A stretch of DNA of 64,000 bases from Vitellaria paradoxa (GCA_019916065.1 CM034237.1:39786485-39850484), one strand, 5' to 3'. Positions 31,877 to 44,127 are shown, counted from the stretch's first letter. Notes: generated by a model from the sequence alone, not told the origin. Numbers and translations are program-made.

Positions 31877-32451
31877 TTAATGACCATGGATGTAATTTTG
31901 AATGTGAGTCCGTTATATTCCCCATAACTTGATCACACACACAATACCTTTTTAATAACCAATATATTCAAGCATTGGGGTCCACTAACCCAAAACACAG
32001 TGCCTTTTCAGGGATCGCCACAATTTGATGGAAAATTCTGTGCCTTTTTAGGGATTACTAGAATCCGATAGTATACAAGTCTCGCATCACCCAATAGAAA
32101 TCCAGAGTTATTGATTCTATAACCATACAAAAAAAAGGAACCATTCTTATACAAACAATAATTTTTTTTCCCAAAAAAGTTATACAAACAATAGTTGAAT
32201 TCCATCACAAAGTGTTAAAAATCCAAACTGTATCCTAAGCCTAATGTAATAACAATTGTATTCATATTTTGATTTATGAACTGGGTATATAATTTGTAAT
32301 ATAATGAACTCATGTGTTGTCACCTATCGAATCTCACAACCTGATGATGAGAAACAAACACATACATACATACATACATAATTGCATATTCCATGTCCCA
32401 ATTGGAGCCATACAACAATTTGGAGCAAACTAGGGTAAACCAAAATAATTA
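31877..32451. other. Intergenic DNA, no gene seen
   Basis: A short segment with an (ACAT)n run at about 32360-32385. Open frames here are short and unrecognised. Confidence 0.4.
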
Positions 32452-32922
32452 GGGTAAATTACACATACCTCTCCTTCATATTTAGGTAATTACATTTATC
32501 ATTTCTCAAAATTTAAAAATTACACATACCTTTTTTTATTTGAAATGTTATTAACATTGAACCCATTTCAGTAATCAACTATTAAAATTTAACAGAAAAT
32601 GTTAAAATAACAAAAATTTTAAGTGATTTTCCTATTTTACGCTTTATTTCACATCTTTTAAGTTTTTTTTTTTAATAAAAATTTCAAAATATTTTTATTT
32701 TTACTTGTTTTTTTGACCTTATTTTTGGAAAATTTTTGTAAAGAATATTGATGAAGATATGAAAGGAGGGGTAAAATAGGAAAACATAATAGGAAAACAT
32801 ATAAAATTTTAGTTATTTTGACATTTTCTATTAAGTTTTAACAGTTGATTTAAGAAAGAAAGTTAATGTTAATAATATTTTAAAATAAGGGAAGTAAATA
32901 TAATTTTTAAATGTTCAAAGAT
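32452..32922. mobile_element. Truncated Mutator-like element
   Basis: The left end GGGTAAATTACACATACC belongs to the same terminal-repeat type as 10080. The right part (TTTTAAAATAAGGGAAGTAAA, TAATTTTTAAATGTTC) is the inverse of positions 32500-32560, but the last ~50 bases expected at the right end are missing. The element has therefore lost its right terminus, and no target duplication can be read. Confidence 0.6.
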
Positions 32923-33129
32923 CTTCTCTTGTGGCTTGACTGCTATCCTTTCACCAAAGAAAATCATACTTCCACGGGGAAAGGCTATCTTGGATTTAGT
33001 TTTTCCATTGTGGACCTATACCATCTTTCAGTCATATTCCCGCTCCATCAATTATAACTGATGGCAAAAGATGTATGTGCCTATCTCATGTGGTTTTGAA
33101 GATATCTTAACGTCTTTGGGTAAGTGTAA

Positions 33130-35060
33130 TTATCTAGATGTTTAGGAAATGTAGATATAACCTATCTAAATAATTAAATATTAACAAGCATTAACCACCA
33201 GTTCGGTATAATGTTCCAAAATATAAAGTAGTTAGGTTCAACCTAACCAATATATACAACCTAATTAAATATCAGTATATAAAATATATGTAGACCTTAC
33301 CTTCCAAAGGAGGGCCAAAAGAATAACATGTACAAACTGACATCACACTTAAGGCACCTAAAGAATAGAGGTAGGGGAGCTAAGTCTCCCGACCAATCGG
33401 TCTAGTAACTAACCTTATCTTGGAATCTACAACCAAATTTGCAGATAAGTGAGCACAATATTCATGTGTGCTCATTATCCACAAATAATATATAAACATG
33501 CCATATCATGCTATTACTATAAACATGCGCCTCAATCCTACTCCTCATCATCATCATTATACTCATCATCTAACATCACAAAAATCATAGTCATCATTAC
33601 TATCACATTACCATCATCACAATAACATCACTCTCCTTAAACTCATCACATCAACATGTACATTATAATAATATATAAATAAGTTGAAATTATCACACCA
33701 TAACCACATCACTTACAGAACACACACTCAAAAACATATATTAGTACGTATATAGCGTGACTAATCTGTGACTATTCAGCTCAACCACAATCTACTATCT
33801 CTTGACCACATGGCCAGGATAATAGATATATAGTTATCCCTCAGATATAGTTCTGGGATACAGTAGTTTACATTCCCTCACATAAAGTTTCAAGGTGTAA
33901 TAGTTAATTATCCCTTACATATAGTTTCGAGATTTAAAAAAAAAAACATCATATAGAGGCATTCATTTAATAATACATCCCAACTCAAAATCAATATAAC
34001 ACCATCAGTCGCACTTGATATCACTTTAACACCAAAAAACATCTCAATTTACAATTTAATAAAAAACCAAACATTGTGTGCTATACACAATCTATATCTC
34101 ATTTTCCAATAGCTCATAACTATTCCTAACATTTGACGAGGCATAACAATTTAAATTATCTAGTCTAAATGAGCACCAATTTCCTTAACACCTCATAACA
34201 TACTACTCCACGCAAACATAACTAGCATTACAGTAAAAAAGAAGGAACCACACACTATTGACCTTAGTCGTGTGCACGTAAGAAGAGTTCCTGTGCACAT
34301 GCCTTGGTTCAACGTTCTATTATGTGCCTATGTGATAGAATCTCGTGTCCATTCTAGTCCCTAACTCATCTCATGTGCACACGGGAGCGATTCCCATGCA
34401 GATGCTCATCCTAATCTCGCTGCTGTGTGCACAGAAGCAAGCACCTTGTGCATACGATTGACTCCCAACTAAACAACCCAAAATCCTAAGTTCTAGCTTC
34501 CGAATTTAATCATTACAACAATTTTCTCACTCAATCTTTACAATAATACATTAGTTATACACCATTTGAGTTCAAAAAACATGTTAGAAATATTTTATTA
34601 CCCCCTACCAACCGATTTGTAACATAAAACATGAAATCTAAAATGACCGCATCTTACAATTATAAAAAATAAACTCCTAAGTATAAAGGTGCGATTGTAA
34701 TTTTATCCAGTAAAAATGAGATCATATCCACATAAAAATGGCAACTTTATTATTTAAAATAAAATACTTATTATTTAAGCAAAACAGTGAAATAAAAAAA
34801 TTTAAGTTTTTATTAAAAATATTTAATCTATGTTACTTAAGAAAGAAATAAAACAACTAATCTTGAATTCAACTACTTAACTAGATAAATATGAACTGAA
34901 CTAACTCAAATCAACCACCAAATTCTCAACAAGCAGTAAATGAACAACAGGGAAACATGAATACCAAATCATCTACTTCAAGCTAATCAACTACTAAAAT
35001 ATAATGAACTTTAACAGTGAGCAAAGGAAAACAATAAACAAATATTAAGCAAAATTAATA
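33130..35060 (-). mobile_element. LTR-like block, probable solo LTR or LTR fragment (chromovirus type)
   Basis: The sequence texture matches the long LTRs elsewhere in the window: a GTGAGCAC word near 33449, like GGTGAGCAC in the LTR at 50281; (CAT)n-rich sequence at 33545-33660; a series of ~50-base repeats (TAGTTATCCCTCAGATATAG and relatives) at 33825-33935; and CACGTG-like words such as GTGTGCAC at 34270-34460. No coding domain is seen. The ends and target duplication could not be fixed. Confidence 0.4.
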
Positions 35061-35175
35061 ACTTGGATGAAATAAAATATATATAACAGTTCTTGTTTTA
35101 TATTTTGAATTCAGACTAAAGTTAGTACACGTCTCAAATGTTTTTTTTTTTCTTTTTCAAGAATTAAGCAATTAA

Positions 35176-35525
35176 GGTGGCATTTAGTTTGTTTTTCTAT
35201 TTTTTATTTTTTGTTTTTATTTTTTATTTTCTGTTTTGAGCTCATTTGCTATTTTGTACTTTTGAAAATAAGAAAAACAATTCAAAACGCATTTGGTCAC
35301 TAATGTTTTCAAAACTTGCTTTATAAAACAGAAAATGGATTTACACATTAAATAAAAAATAACAAAAAGTCATTTTGAGCATTTTTAACTTAAAATAAGA
35401 AAAATATCAAAATATAAAAAATAGAGTATTTTTTGTTTTCCTGTTTTGAGATTTCAAACATAAAACACATAAAACACATAAAATAAAAAATAAAAAATAG
35501 AAAATAGAAAAGCACTTTTTATTAT
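35176..35525. mobile_element. MITE with T/A-rich inverted repeats
   Basis: The left end GTGGCATTTAGTTTGTTTTTC and the complement of the right end AAAAAGTGCTTTTCTATTTTC bracket about 350 bases whose arms (TTTTTATTTTTTGTTTTTATT and its complement) pair over roughly 60 bases. Confidence 0.4.
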
Positions 35526-36106
35526 AAAAATTTAAATTATATTAGCAAGTTTTATTTTTAAATCTTTTGACGAGTGCATCGATAATTGCCACCCATTTTT
35601 TTTACTTAAATTTCGCTTATAAAATGTGAATTACCTTATCATGATAAATTAAAAATATTTTAACGAGTTGTTGTCTTGAGATTATTTTATAAAAAATATT
35701 TTTATTTTAAAATTTTAAATTATATTGATAAATTATTTTTTTAATAAGTATCTGAAATGGCCGTCGCTTATATTTATCAAAATATGATAATTAAAAAAAA
35801 TGAAATTGCGAATAGTAAAGGATGGAGATACAGTTTCAAATAATAATAATAATAATGGAGATAGAATAGCGTCACCTTATAAAATTTTTGTTAGGGCCGT
35901 TTTGTTTGGAGTTTCCATATTTTTTCAAATTTTCAGCTTTGTAAATTTTTTTTTCTTTTAATGGAATTTCGATATTCACTTAATTTTTTTTTAATAGTTG
36001 ATGCTTTACTAGACACATTAAAATTACAAAAATTAATTGTTTTCTAAAAATTGCAAAAAAAAAAAAAAAAAAAAACTACAAACTTTTACTAAGGGCATAA
36101 ATTTTC

Positions 36107-36251
36107 GATGCGTTTGGAGTGACAAAAAATAGCATAAAATGAGAGAAAGTGAGATATGCTGTGGGTTTGTAATTTATGTAGTGAGATAAAAAGTGAATAA
36201 TTTTTAAAATTTTTAAATATTTTTCATCGTTTTTTGTCACTCTAAACGCAA
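36107..36251. mobile_element. Tourist-like MITE just upstream of the PPR gene
   Basis: The most complete copy of the family. Inverted ends are GATGCGTTTGGAGTGACAAAA and, complemented, GTTGCGTTTAGAGTGACAAAA, with a length of about 145 bases. It lies about 240 bases before the PPR start codon, so it may sit in the promoter. Confidence 0.7.
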
Positions 36252-36294
36252 CATTTGGCGCAAAATTACCAAAAAAAAAAAATATTGCAAAAAA

Positions 36295-36493
36295 ATATAT
36301 TTACAAAACGGGCCCATAATTTATTGGTATTAGTATTTATTGACCCGACTAGCCGGAGCGAGTTGAAGCGAATTCTCCGCCATCCGCCCGCGGCCCACCA
36401 CCATATCCATAGTTCCACTCAATTACCACTGCTAATCTGTGCTGTCATCTTCCTCGTCCAACCTCCGTCACCTCCCTTCCACCCCCCAGCGCA
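36295..36493 (+). promoter_or_regulatory. PPR gene proximal promoter and leader
   Basis: GGGCCCA at 36310-36316 and GGCCCAC at 36391-36397 match the plant site II (TCP-type) element common in promoters of organelle-targeted housekeeping proteins. No clear TATA box was found, which also fits that class. Confidence 0.4.
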
Positions 36494-39410
36494 ATGAATA
36501 TCCACCTCTTAGATTCAGCTAACTTGCGCTGGACCTTGTCCTCCTTCTTGGCGTCCACCAACCATTCGGCAGAAATCCTCACTGACCCAGCAAACCCATT
36601 GAACGCACCATCGTTGCTTATAAAAGCCGCGAAGAAGAGCTCACAAACATCCTCACAAGGCCTCCAGAAGCAACCTAAGAAGGACCTGTCTCGGATTCTG
36701 AGAACAGGGGCGGCCATCAGAGCCATTGAGAGAAAAGCGAATTCAAAGAAGTACAATCGGCTGTGGCCCAAAGCGGTCTTGGAGGCTCTGGATGACGCAA
36801 TACGAGAAAAACGCTGGGAGTCCGCTCTCAAGGTTCGCGGATTTCTCTTTTCCATCTTTGCTCTGTTCTTTCCGTTGTTTCTATAGATAAATTGCTCTTC
36901 AATTTGTGATTTGACTTCTGGTCCTAGTGATTAATTTAAAACAATGTTGATAACTTATGATGTTTTCTAATGGTGGTAAAATAAGATAGAAGGATTGTAA
37001 TGGGCACAAAGGTGCAAAATTGTGGAATTTTTGGGAAATTCTTCGACTTGTTTGCGTTATAGTTGAACTGGATTAGTGACAATGTAATTTTGGTTAGGGT
37101 TGAGGGGTGACCATTCACAAACTACCATTCCATTTCAATCCCTAAAGTAGCATTTTAAATAAGCTACCAAACATGGTAACGAAGTGAAACTCTGAGAATG
37201 ACCATTCTATTTTATTCTCTTGTATCAAACCATGCCTAATTGCCTTTATATTCATGTGCTAAATGTGAAAATCACTGTCACATTGGACTTCAAAAACTGA
37301 TCTTTATTCCCGGTGCTTAAAACTACAGTGAAGTTTTAATTTTTCAAGTGAAAAGACAAGATATCTATTTAAAGTTAAATAGAATTAGCCATGTAAGTGC
37401 AGGGAATGTGAATATAAGACTGTAAATGTACTTTTAAAGTTACTAAATGCCAAAACCGTCTTTAAGAGTTACCTTTGACGTATTTTTTAACATTTTCACT
37501 TTTGTCTTAAGTAAGGAGTCTAAAGTTAAGTTTTTGAAATTCATGGGGGTATTGATAGTTTTCATCTTTAGCACATGTAGTATGAGGGCAATTGACCCTT
37601 TAGGTTACCATGAAAACATTTTAATTTATATGCGAATAAAAGAAAATAAAATATTTTTTTTTCCCCCTTAATTTTGGAATTGTATAAAGGGTCCTTAAAA
37701 TACTAGTTGCATAAGCTGTCATTCCTCTGTTTGTGACAGAGGGATTGGAGTCCCTCTTTTGGGCTATGGTAATTTTTATTTCAACATGTTCAGAGAAATT
37801 GTCAATGGTACCAAGTAGCAGTGTTCAGATGTGATTCATAGTCCAAGAGTGCAAAGCAAAATGAATTCTGTAAAGGGGAGACAAGAACTTGAGATTTTCT
37901 GTGTTATTGCTGCTACTATTAATAATCACTGGAGTTATGGGTTTTTTTATGAAAAAGAATAGTAAGCAATCTTTTTTTTTTCTTTTTTCTTTTTTTTTAA
38001 TTTGTTTGATTGAAATTTGTAACGGATTTTGTTTATGGCAAACTGGCTCTCAGCAAAATCTTGCATCACTGTTGATACCCTCAACAATTTGATTTAATAT
38101 CTTCTCTAACAACAGGGTGAATTCTTCATGATTCTAACATATTTTTTGAAACAAATATGGATTTTCCTTTTAACAGATATTCAGTCTTCTTCGCAAGCAA
38201 CATTGGTATGAACCAAGAAGCCAAACATATGCAAGACTATTGGTGATGCTTGGCAAGTGCAGGCAGCCAAAGCAAGCGAGCTTTCTTTTTGAGGTCATGC
38301 GATCTGATGGGCTTCAACCCTCTGTTGATGTTTACACTGCGCTTGTGAGTGCATATGGCTTCAGTGGCCTCCTTGATGAGGCATTTCAGACGGTTGACGA
38401 TATGAAGTCTGTCTCGGACTGCAAACCTGATGTATATACGTATTCAATCCTTATCAACTGCTGCTGTAAACTCCATCGTTTTGATCTGATTCAACATGTA
38501 CTCGCTGAGATGTCATACTTGGGAATTTCACATAGCACAGTAACATACAATACCATAATTGATGGGTATGGTAAAGCTCAACTGTTTGAACAGATGGAGA
38601 ACACATTGACAGACATGATTGAAAGTGGCACATGCCTTCCGGATGTTTTCACATTTAATACATTTATTGGGGCTTATGGGAATTGTGGGAAGATTAAGGA
38701 AATGGAGAAGTGGTTCGATGAATTTCAGCTAATGGGGATAAGGCCAGACATAAAGACATTCAACATCTTGATTAGATCATATGGGAAAGCAGGCATGTAT
38801 GAGAAGATGGGTTCTGTTATGGAGTTTATGAGGAAAAGATTTTATTCCCCAACAATTGTCACTCACAATATAGTTATTGAGACATTTGGGAGGGCTGGAA
38901 TTATGGATAGGATGGAAGAATTCTTTTTGAAAATGAAGCACCAAGGAATGAAGCCTAACTCTGTTACTTACTGCTCTCTAGTTAATGCATATAGTAAAGC
39001 TGGGAATTTGAAGAAGGTTGATTCAATTATGAGGCAAGTAGAGAATTCTGATGTGGTTCTGGATACTCCATTTTTCAACTGCATCATCAATGCCTATGGT
39101 CAGGCGGGTGATGTTAAAAGGATGGAAGAGTTATTTGTGACAATGAAAGAGAGAAATTGTAATCCGGACAATATCACCTTTTCTACCATGATCCATGCCT
39201 ACATTGCCCAAGGCATGACTGAAGCTGCTGAAGATTTGGAGAGGAAGATTATTACTGCTGTTGACAATTCGGGTATCCTTCATTGCTTTTCACTGTCCAG
39301 AATTATATATGTTGCCGTTTGATAATTTAGTTATTGTTCTCTAATTTTTTTTCCCCTCTCTCTGAATCTTCTTGTGAACGGCAGGGCAGTGTTTCTATTC
39401 TGAAAAGTGA
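36494..39410 (+). CDS. P-class pentatricopeptide repeat protein, At3g53170-like
   Basis: Exons 36494-36832, 38177-39272 and 39385-39410 join in frame to a 486-residue protein with GT-AG junctions. P-class PPR proteins bind organelle RNA in a sequence-specific way and act in processing, stability or translation. From about residue 113 to 470 the protein is a run of roughly ten 35-residue PPR helical pairs, with typical motifs such as TYNTIIDGYGKA, TFNILIRSYGKAGMYEKM, TYCSLVNAYSKAG and FFNCIINAYGQAGD. The segment around KAVLEALDDAIREKRW, spanning the first splice, and the C-terminal repeats closely resemble Arabidopsis At3g53170, annotated as chloroplast-targeted. The N-terminus is Ser/Thr/Leu-rich, compatible with a transit peptide. 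The last exon codes for only eight residues ending in SEK and is the least certain part; the second exon could instead read through to a stop at 39320. Confidence 0.88.
36833..38176 (+). other. Intron 1 of the PPR gene
   Basis: A 1344-base AT-rich intron with a donor after CTCTCAAG at 36832 and an acceptor TTTTAACAG at 38176. No exon or element was identified with certainty inside it. Confidence 0.8.
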
Positions 39411-40845
39411 GGAATATATTTTAGTTATAGATCTGAAGGACAGTATCTGTGTTAAATGCAGGAAGGAAATTGATCAGATGCTAGCATGTGAAAGGGAAAC
39501 TTCAAGAAAGGGAGAATTCCGACCCAAGTTTTGTGATACAGCAGGTACGTGTAGTTGCTTGTTTTGCTCCATTCCTCATTTTTTTTTTCATCTTGCACCC
39601 CTTGGCCGGGATGACTGGTATGGACACTCTGACATGACAGTTTAAAAAGAAAATAATGGCATACCTTCCAACGACACAATATATAAAATTTATGTTGGTG
39701 TATTTATATGTGAAAATATTTCCATTTCTTCATCTTGTGATGGGAAAAATACACATACATATGTAGTATGTACATATTTCATTGGCAACTTTGTGATGCT
39801 TGACATTGAGACTATATTGGGGGAACATGGCCTAAGTTGCTTAGGTGTCTATTGAGGGACCATTTAGTTATTATATCAAATTAGTAAAAAATCATTTTCC
39901 ACATTCTACGTAGTGGAAAAAAGGGCCAACAAAAATTTATAATACCAAATTTAGAAAACATTATTCTTAAACAAATTATCAATTTGGGATTTATGATTCC
40001 TAAAATTTAAAGTTTAAAAAGATGGATTATTAGACTTGAGGTTATTCTCCTCAAGTGTGAAGGATACATGCCTCTTAAGTTTCCGAGATATGCCTGGTTC
40101 TAAGGAAGTTAAAAATAATGATTGGACACCAGTTGGTGAGTATCCGCTATGGACATATGTCACCTTACAACGCTATGTTTGGAAGGCTGTTAAAAAAACA
40201 ACGTTTGGTGCTTTAACTTAAAAAAAAAAAATGCAAAATCTGGTAAGCACAAAAAAGCTGCTTTGTTATCCTTTTTTTTTTTGCTTGCTGGATTCCACCA
40301 ATCTGTCAGAGATGGTAATTTAGTTGGTCCATAGAAGCTAATCTTTCGATCATATATATTTCTGAATTCAGTCTTAAAAAATTTCATTTGGGGTAACAGT
40401 ATTAAGTCATATCTTTGTATGGGATTAAGAGCATTTTTTTTTTCTCAATTTTGTATAGCTGGTTATCTAGGGTGAAGAGCCAGAGCTGAAGCATTTTTTT
40501 TACCTTCGTTGAGTTCATGGATTTGAAATCCTAGGCTGCGCAAATTAAGTCATATATGTTTGTATAGGATTGGGAGCATTTTTTTCTCAATTTTGATAGC
40601 TGGTTATCTAGGGTAAAGAGGCAGAGTTGGAGAATTTTTTTTGACCTTTGTTGAGTTCATGGATTTGAATTCCTGGGCTGCACAAATTATGAATTGTAAT
40701 TGGGTGGTATCCTTTTGATACTTTTTTAATATAGTTTGGATTTTAATTATCGAGGGGGGTGGTAAAGTCAAACTATACTCATCAACCTGTCCAATTAAGC
40801 CTATAATAAATGCGCTTGGGCCTACAATTTTACTAATTGTATTAT
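39411..40845. other. 3' flank of the PPR gene with local duplication
   Basis: Two direct copies of about 150 bases lie near 40400-40545 and 40555-40690. Both contain GGTTATCTAGGGT, GAGTTCATGGATTTGAA and TGGGCTGC-like words. There is no further gene. Confidence 0.45.
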
Positions 40846-40929
40846 TATTGGGTAATTTATAAAATACTAATTTATAAACTGGTGCAATTGGGTTGCTAAA
40901 CCAGATCCGTTAAAACACTCAATTAAATT

Positions 40930-41208
40930 AAAGAAAAAATAATCTTTACGGATCTGGAGCTTACGCTTTGGCTGAGAGATTGAGCTGCATAGCTACTATT
41001 ATTGTATGAATTAAACTTTGAGCTTGTGAAATCGATCTCTAGATTGTTGTTTGATGACTGATTCATCGTTGGTTGAAGAGATTTGACGGTTTGAACTGGG
41101 ACTACGTTATCAGTCCCAGTATTGTGGAGGGAGATTGGGTAGTCGAAATCCAAGAACTGATCGAATTCGGAGAACAAGAACTCAAGAGCCACCGGAAACC
41201 GCTCGTGT
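40930..41208 (-). pseudogene. COL: CONSTANS-like (B-box) gene fragment
   Basis: On the minus strand the frame reads a QHERFPV tail of the second B-box, followed by ALEFLFSEFDQFLDFDY, then HNTGTDNVVPVQ and SYAAQSLSQSVSS. This order is characteristic of the middle region of plant COL2-5-type zinc-finger transcription regulators. The B-box cysteines upstream and the C-terminal CCT domain downstream are both absent, so it is a non-functional internal fragment. Confidence 0.6.
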
Positions 41209-41212
41209 TGCC

Positions 41213-41366
41213 AAGTACGGGATTGCTTTGGTGTCGGCGATGAGGGCTCGGCTATTAGGACTGTGCTTGGAGATGAGTCAAAGCTCGCAGAGGGTTTTTG
41301 TTCGAGTTTGTTCCGATACTAAACCCAATTTCGTTACTAGAGTCTTCGCCATTCGCCTTTCAATTT

Positions 41367-41370
<4 letters not shown>
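41213..41370 (-). pseudogene. Armadillo-repeat (U-box protein-like) gene fragment
   Basis: On the minus strand the frame reads TKLGLVSEQTRTKTLCEL, an in-frame TGA, then LISKHSPNSRALIADTKAIP and YLA. The order of an E/R-L-LISK helix, NSRALIA and AIPYL is the usual armadillo-repeat signature of plant U-box (PUB) E3 ligases. It joins the CONSTANS-like fragment directly, in another frame. The stop codon and short length show it is not functional. Confidence 0.4.

Positions 41371-41410
<40 letters not shown>
41371..41410. repeat. (CT)n microsatellite
   Basis: About 38 bases of TC. Another (CT)n run lies at 41726-41760, followed by an (AT)n run. Confidence 0.85.
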
Positions 41411-41411
<1 letters not shown>

Positions 41412-41727
41412 AGAAGTTAAAACTAGAAAGGATCAAACAAGCAAGTGCGTGTGTCCCTCTATAATTTTGATGTCTGAGCTATCATCTCTACAATTGTATA
41501 TTCATTAACGTTTGCTTCATTCACTTTCCGGATAACTGAGCATAATAGAGAGTTGTCAAAAATTTTCGTACGGATTATCTAATTCTCGGTCCGAAACATT
41601 AGTACATGCATATCATCATCATGGATGGCATGTTGCGGTGTGAAAAAGGTTTGGATTGACTGGGAAATGTTCTACCATCCCCCACGCCGCCGGAAAACAC
41701 TTTCGGCCACTACTCTGCTCTTCCAAT

Positions 41728-41765
<38 letters not shown>

Positions 41766-41839
41766 ATATATATATATATGTATATGTGATCTATTTATAT
41801 ATATACACACATTAATTGAAATAAAATTTTATTTTATTA

Positions 41840-42012
41840 TTATTTTTTTTAAAGTAGGTGAGGTCATAAGTAAATGGGTTGGATATGGGTTCGTGGGTTT
41901 GTAATAACCTGTATCCAACCTATCTTTTAAATGGACAGGTTTGAGTTGTATCCATTTAACCTTTAACTGGTTTAAACCCATTACCAACCCGCTCATTTTG
42001 CCACCCCTAATT
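41840..42012 (-). mobile_element. hAT-type MITE end
   Basis: On the minus strand it begins TTAGGGGTGGCAAAATGAGC, followed by GGGTTGG repeats such as GGGTTTAAACC and GGATACAACTC. TAGGGGTGGCAAA is a common hAT terminal motif in plants. The other end is not clear. Confidence 0.4.
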
Positions 42013-43127
42013 ATCGGAAAAAAAAAAAAAAAAGAAAAAAAGGTCATTTGGATTTGCTAGGAATAATTGACAAATTCTTTGCAAACGTGGGCAATTGTGG
42101 GAATTGTTGTGCTTGTCATTTTAAATTTTTATCAAATCAAAAATTCATTATATTTTTCTGGTTGTTAAGTTGGATGTTGATTTTTTCTATGTCATCAGCA
42201 CATGGAGAATGCTTATCCAGGGTCCAATATTCTTGTTGTGACATTGACGAATGAAGAATCCAAACATGTTTGAAGCTCAGTCAGACCAAATAATACCTAA
42301 AAGAAGAGATAGTGGTGCTAAGAAACATGTTTGGACATGACATACCTGATGCCACCAATATTCTTGTGCCACACTGGTGGAATAATTGCTCGCAGCTGCA
42401 GCGACTACCCCATATTTTTGAATCATCAAATTGGTGATAATATTAAGGTTTGCATTTTATCCTACACTCATGTTATATAAAAAAACTTGATAGTTTATGC
42501 TTCCTTGAAATATAGACATAGTCACCCTTTGTGTAAAATGGCTCACCAAATATCATGGCTCCTCTTACTCCACATACTTTGTATGCAAATTACAAATTTC
42601 ATTGTTAATGATTGGTTTCAACATTTGCATAAAGACTTCAAAAGCCAAATAAGGGAGATTTTATAGATAAAAGGACTTAATTAAGGTATGCTATTTACAT
42701 TTTCACCCCGATAAACTTGGGTGGTTCTTTCATAGTTGTAATGTGAGTTGCAGAAGGCTTGATATATAGACAATTGTTGGATTTAAAAATTATTGTAAAA
42801 AAAATGTCAATCTCAAACTAGAAATTACGTTTGACATTGTTGCCGGTATTTTGTGTTTTCATTTGGTTGGGCACTGGTGCGACGGAAGATTTAGTGGCTA
42901 TGTACAAGTGGATTCTTTGCAAGTAAGTGATTTATTTTTTATGATCTTGGACAATGAATGATCTATATGCTGAAAGTACGAGTTCTAATATTCCTTTATT
43001 TTATTTATTTATTTTTCTAATGGTGTTCTTATGATTACTCTAAGCAGGCATGGACCCTAACAAAACTGTGTTGGGAAAAAATAGGGGAGGGGAGATAAAT
43101 TGAATCTCAGTGGAATCCAGTGTCCTG
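42013..43127. other. Intergenic DNA, no gene recognised
   Basis: Short frames only. The sequence is of moderate AT content and shows no repeat with defined ends. Confidence 0.4.
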
Positions 43128-43212
43128 GGTGGAAGGCCCTAAGGTGCTCTTGTGAGTCGGTGGTGAATCCCACACTTAATCCAACGATTCACGAAAGCAC
43201 CTCAGGGTCCTG
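43128..43212. repeat. Short near-perfect hairpin
   Basis: CCCTAAGGTGCTCTTGTGAG and its partner, the complement of CACGAAAGCACCTCAGGG, pair over about 26 bases, with a loop of about 25 bases (TGAATCCCACACTTAAT). It lies just upstream of the GHR1-like pseudogene. It could be a tiny foldback MITE or a small-RNA hairpin. Confidence 0.55.
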
Positions 43213-43270
43213 AGGTGAATTTGCGCCTCAAGATCCCATTCTGTCTCAATGAACCCTACTTTGACAATCA

Positions 43271-44042
43271 AACAACTCCATAACGGGCAAAATGCCAAAC
43301 GATATAGCTGACTTTAAAAGCCTTGAGTGTCTGGATTTATCGAACAATCTGTTTTCTCTTCTTTACCACTGGAGATTGGTAAGTCGAACAGCTTAAACAA
43401 CCTCTAGTTGGCAGGAAACAATTTCTCTGGCTCAATTCCAGAATCAATTTCGGGGCTTGTCTCAAGCCGGTCTGTGGACTTGGAGTCGTTACTCTTCTTC
43501 TGGGTCAATCCCAGTTTCTTTGCAAAAATTGACAAATTTGGTCTCCCTTAATCTATCTCTCAAGGGGTTTTATGAAGAAAATCCCAAAAGGGTTTGAGTT
43601 AATGGCCAATCTTGAGGTGCTTGACTTGCATGGCAATATGCTTGAAGGTAACCTAGATGAGCTATGTCTGCTTCTGACAACTGCAGTTCATGTTGATTTG
43701 AGTGGGAAACACGCCTGGTAACTTCCGCTTCTTCCAGTTCAGTACAGAAGAAATTTCTATCTGGTATCTCGGAGACTATTATGTATCTAAATCTTAGCTG
43801 CAATCAGCTTACGGGATCTCTAGTAAGTGGGAGTGAGGCACAGATAATTTTTGGGAACTTGAAGGTGATGGATTTGAGCCACAATCAGCTGTCTGGGGAG
43901 TTGCCTGAATTTAATTTTGTTTATGACCTCCAGATCCTCACGCTTAGCAACAACAGATTTTCTGGCTATATTCCTAATGACCTTCTGAAAGGAGATTCTC
44001 TGGTTCTAAGTGAATTGGATCTGAGTGGCAGCAACCTTACAG
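43271..44042 (+). pseudogene. GHR1: Leucine-rich-repeat receptor-like kinase pseudogene, GHR1-like
   Basis: The segment encodes, in changing frames, consecutive LRRs resembling Arabidopsis GHR1 (At4g20940), a plasma-membrane receptor-like kinase of guard-cell ROS and ABA signalling. Recognisable pieces are NNSITGKMPNDIADFKSLE, then after a frame change LPLEIGKSNSLNNL, a TAG stop, AGNNFSGSIPESISGL, then a frameshifted region, IPKGFELMANLEVLDLHGN, TTAVHVDLSG, ETIMYLNLSCNQLTGSL, LKVMDLSHNQLSGELPEF, LQILTLSNNRFSGYIPNDL and ELDLSGSNLTG. It ends at a plausible splice donor (ACAG then GTACTT, 44042-44044). There are several frameshifts and an in-frame stop. No transmembrane or kinase exon follows in the window. 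Confidence 0.82.
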
Positions 44043-44127
44043 GTACTTTACCATGTAGAAATATATTCTTATATATATATATATTTAATCTTCCGGCTAT
44101 TAATAGTTTAGCTTACTCCTGAGATAG

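Larger units (their letters stand above)
40850..41470 (-). mobile_element. Possible one-ended Pack-MULE carrying two fused gene fragments
   Basis: The left end (GGGTAATTTATAAAATACTA, continuing with CAATTGGGTTGCTAAACCAG and TCCGTTAAAACACTC) looks like a plant MULE terminal repeat. Just inside lie the CONSTANS-like and armadillo fragments. I could not find the matching inverted end on the right, so the mobile-element reading is inference. Confidence 0.35.

Noticed and set aside
33545..33660. Repeated CATCATCAT-like words that could suggest a regular spaced array
   Set aside because: The spacing and sequence are irregular; it is simple-sequence DNA inside an LTR-like block, not a CRISPR or satellite array.
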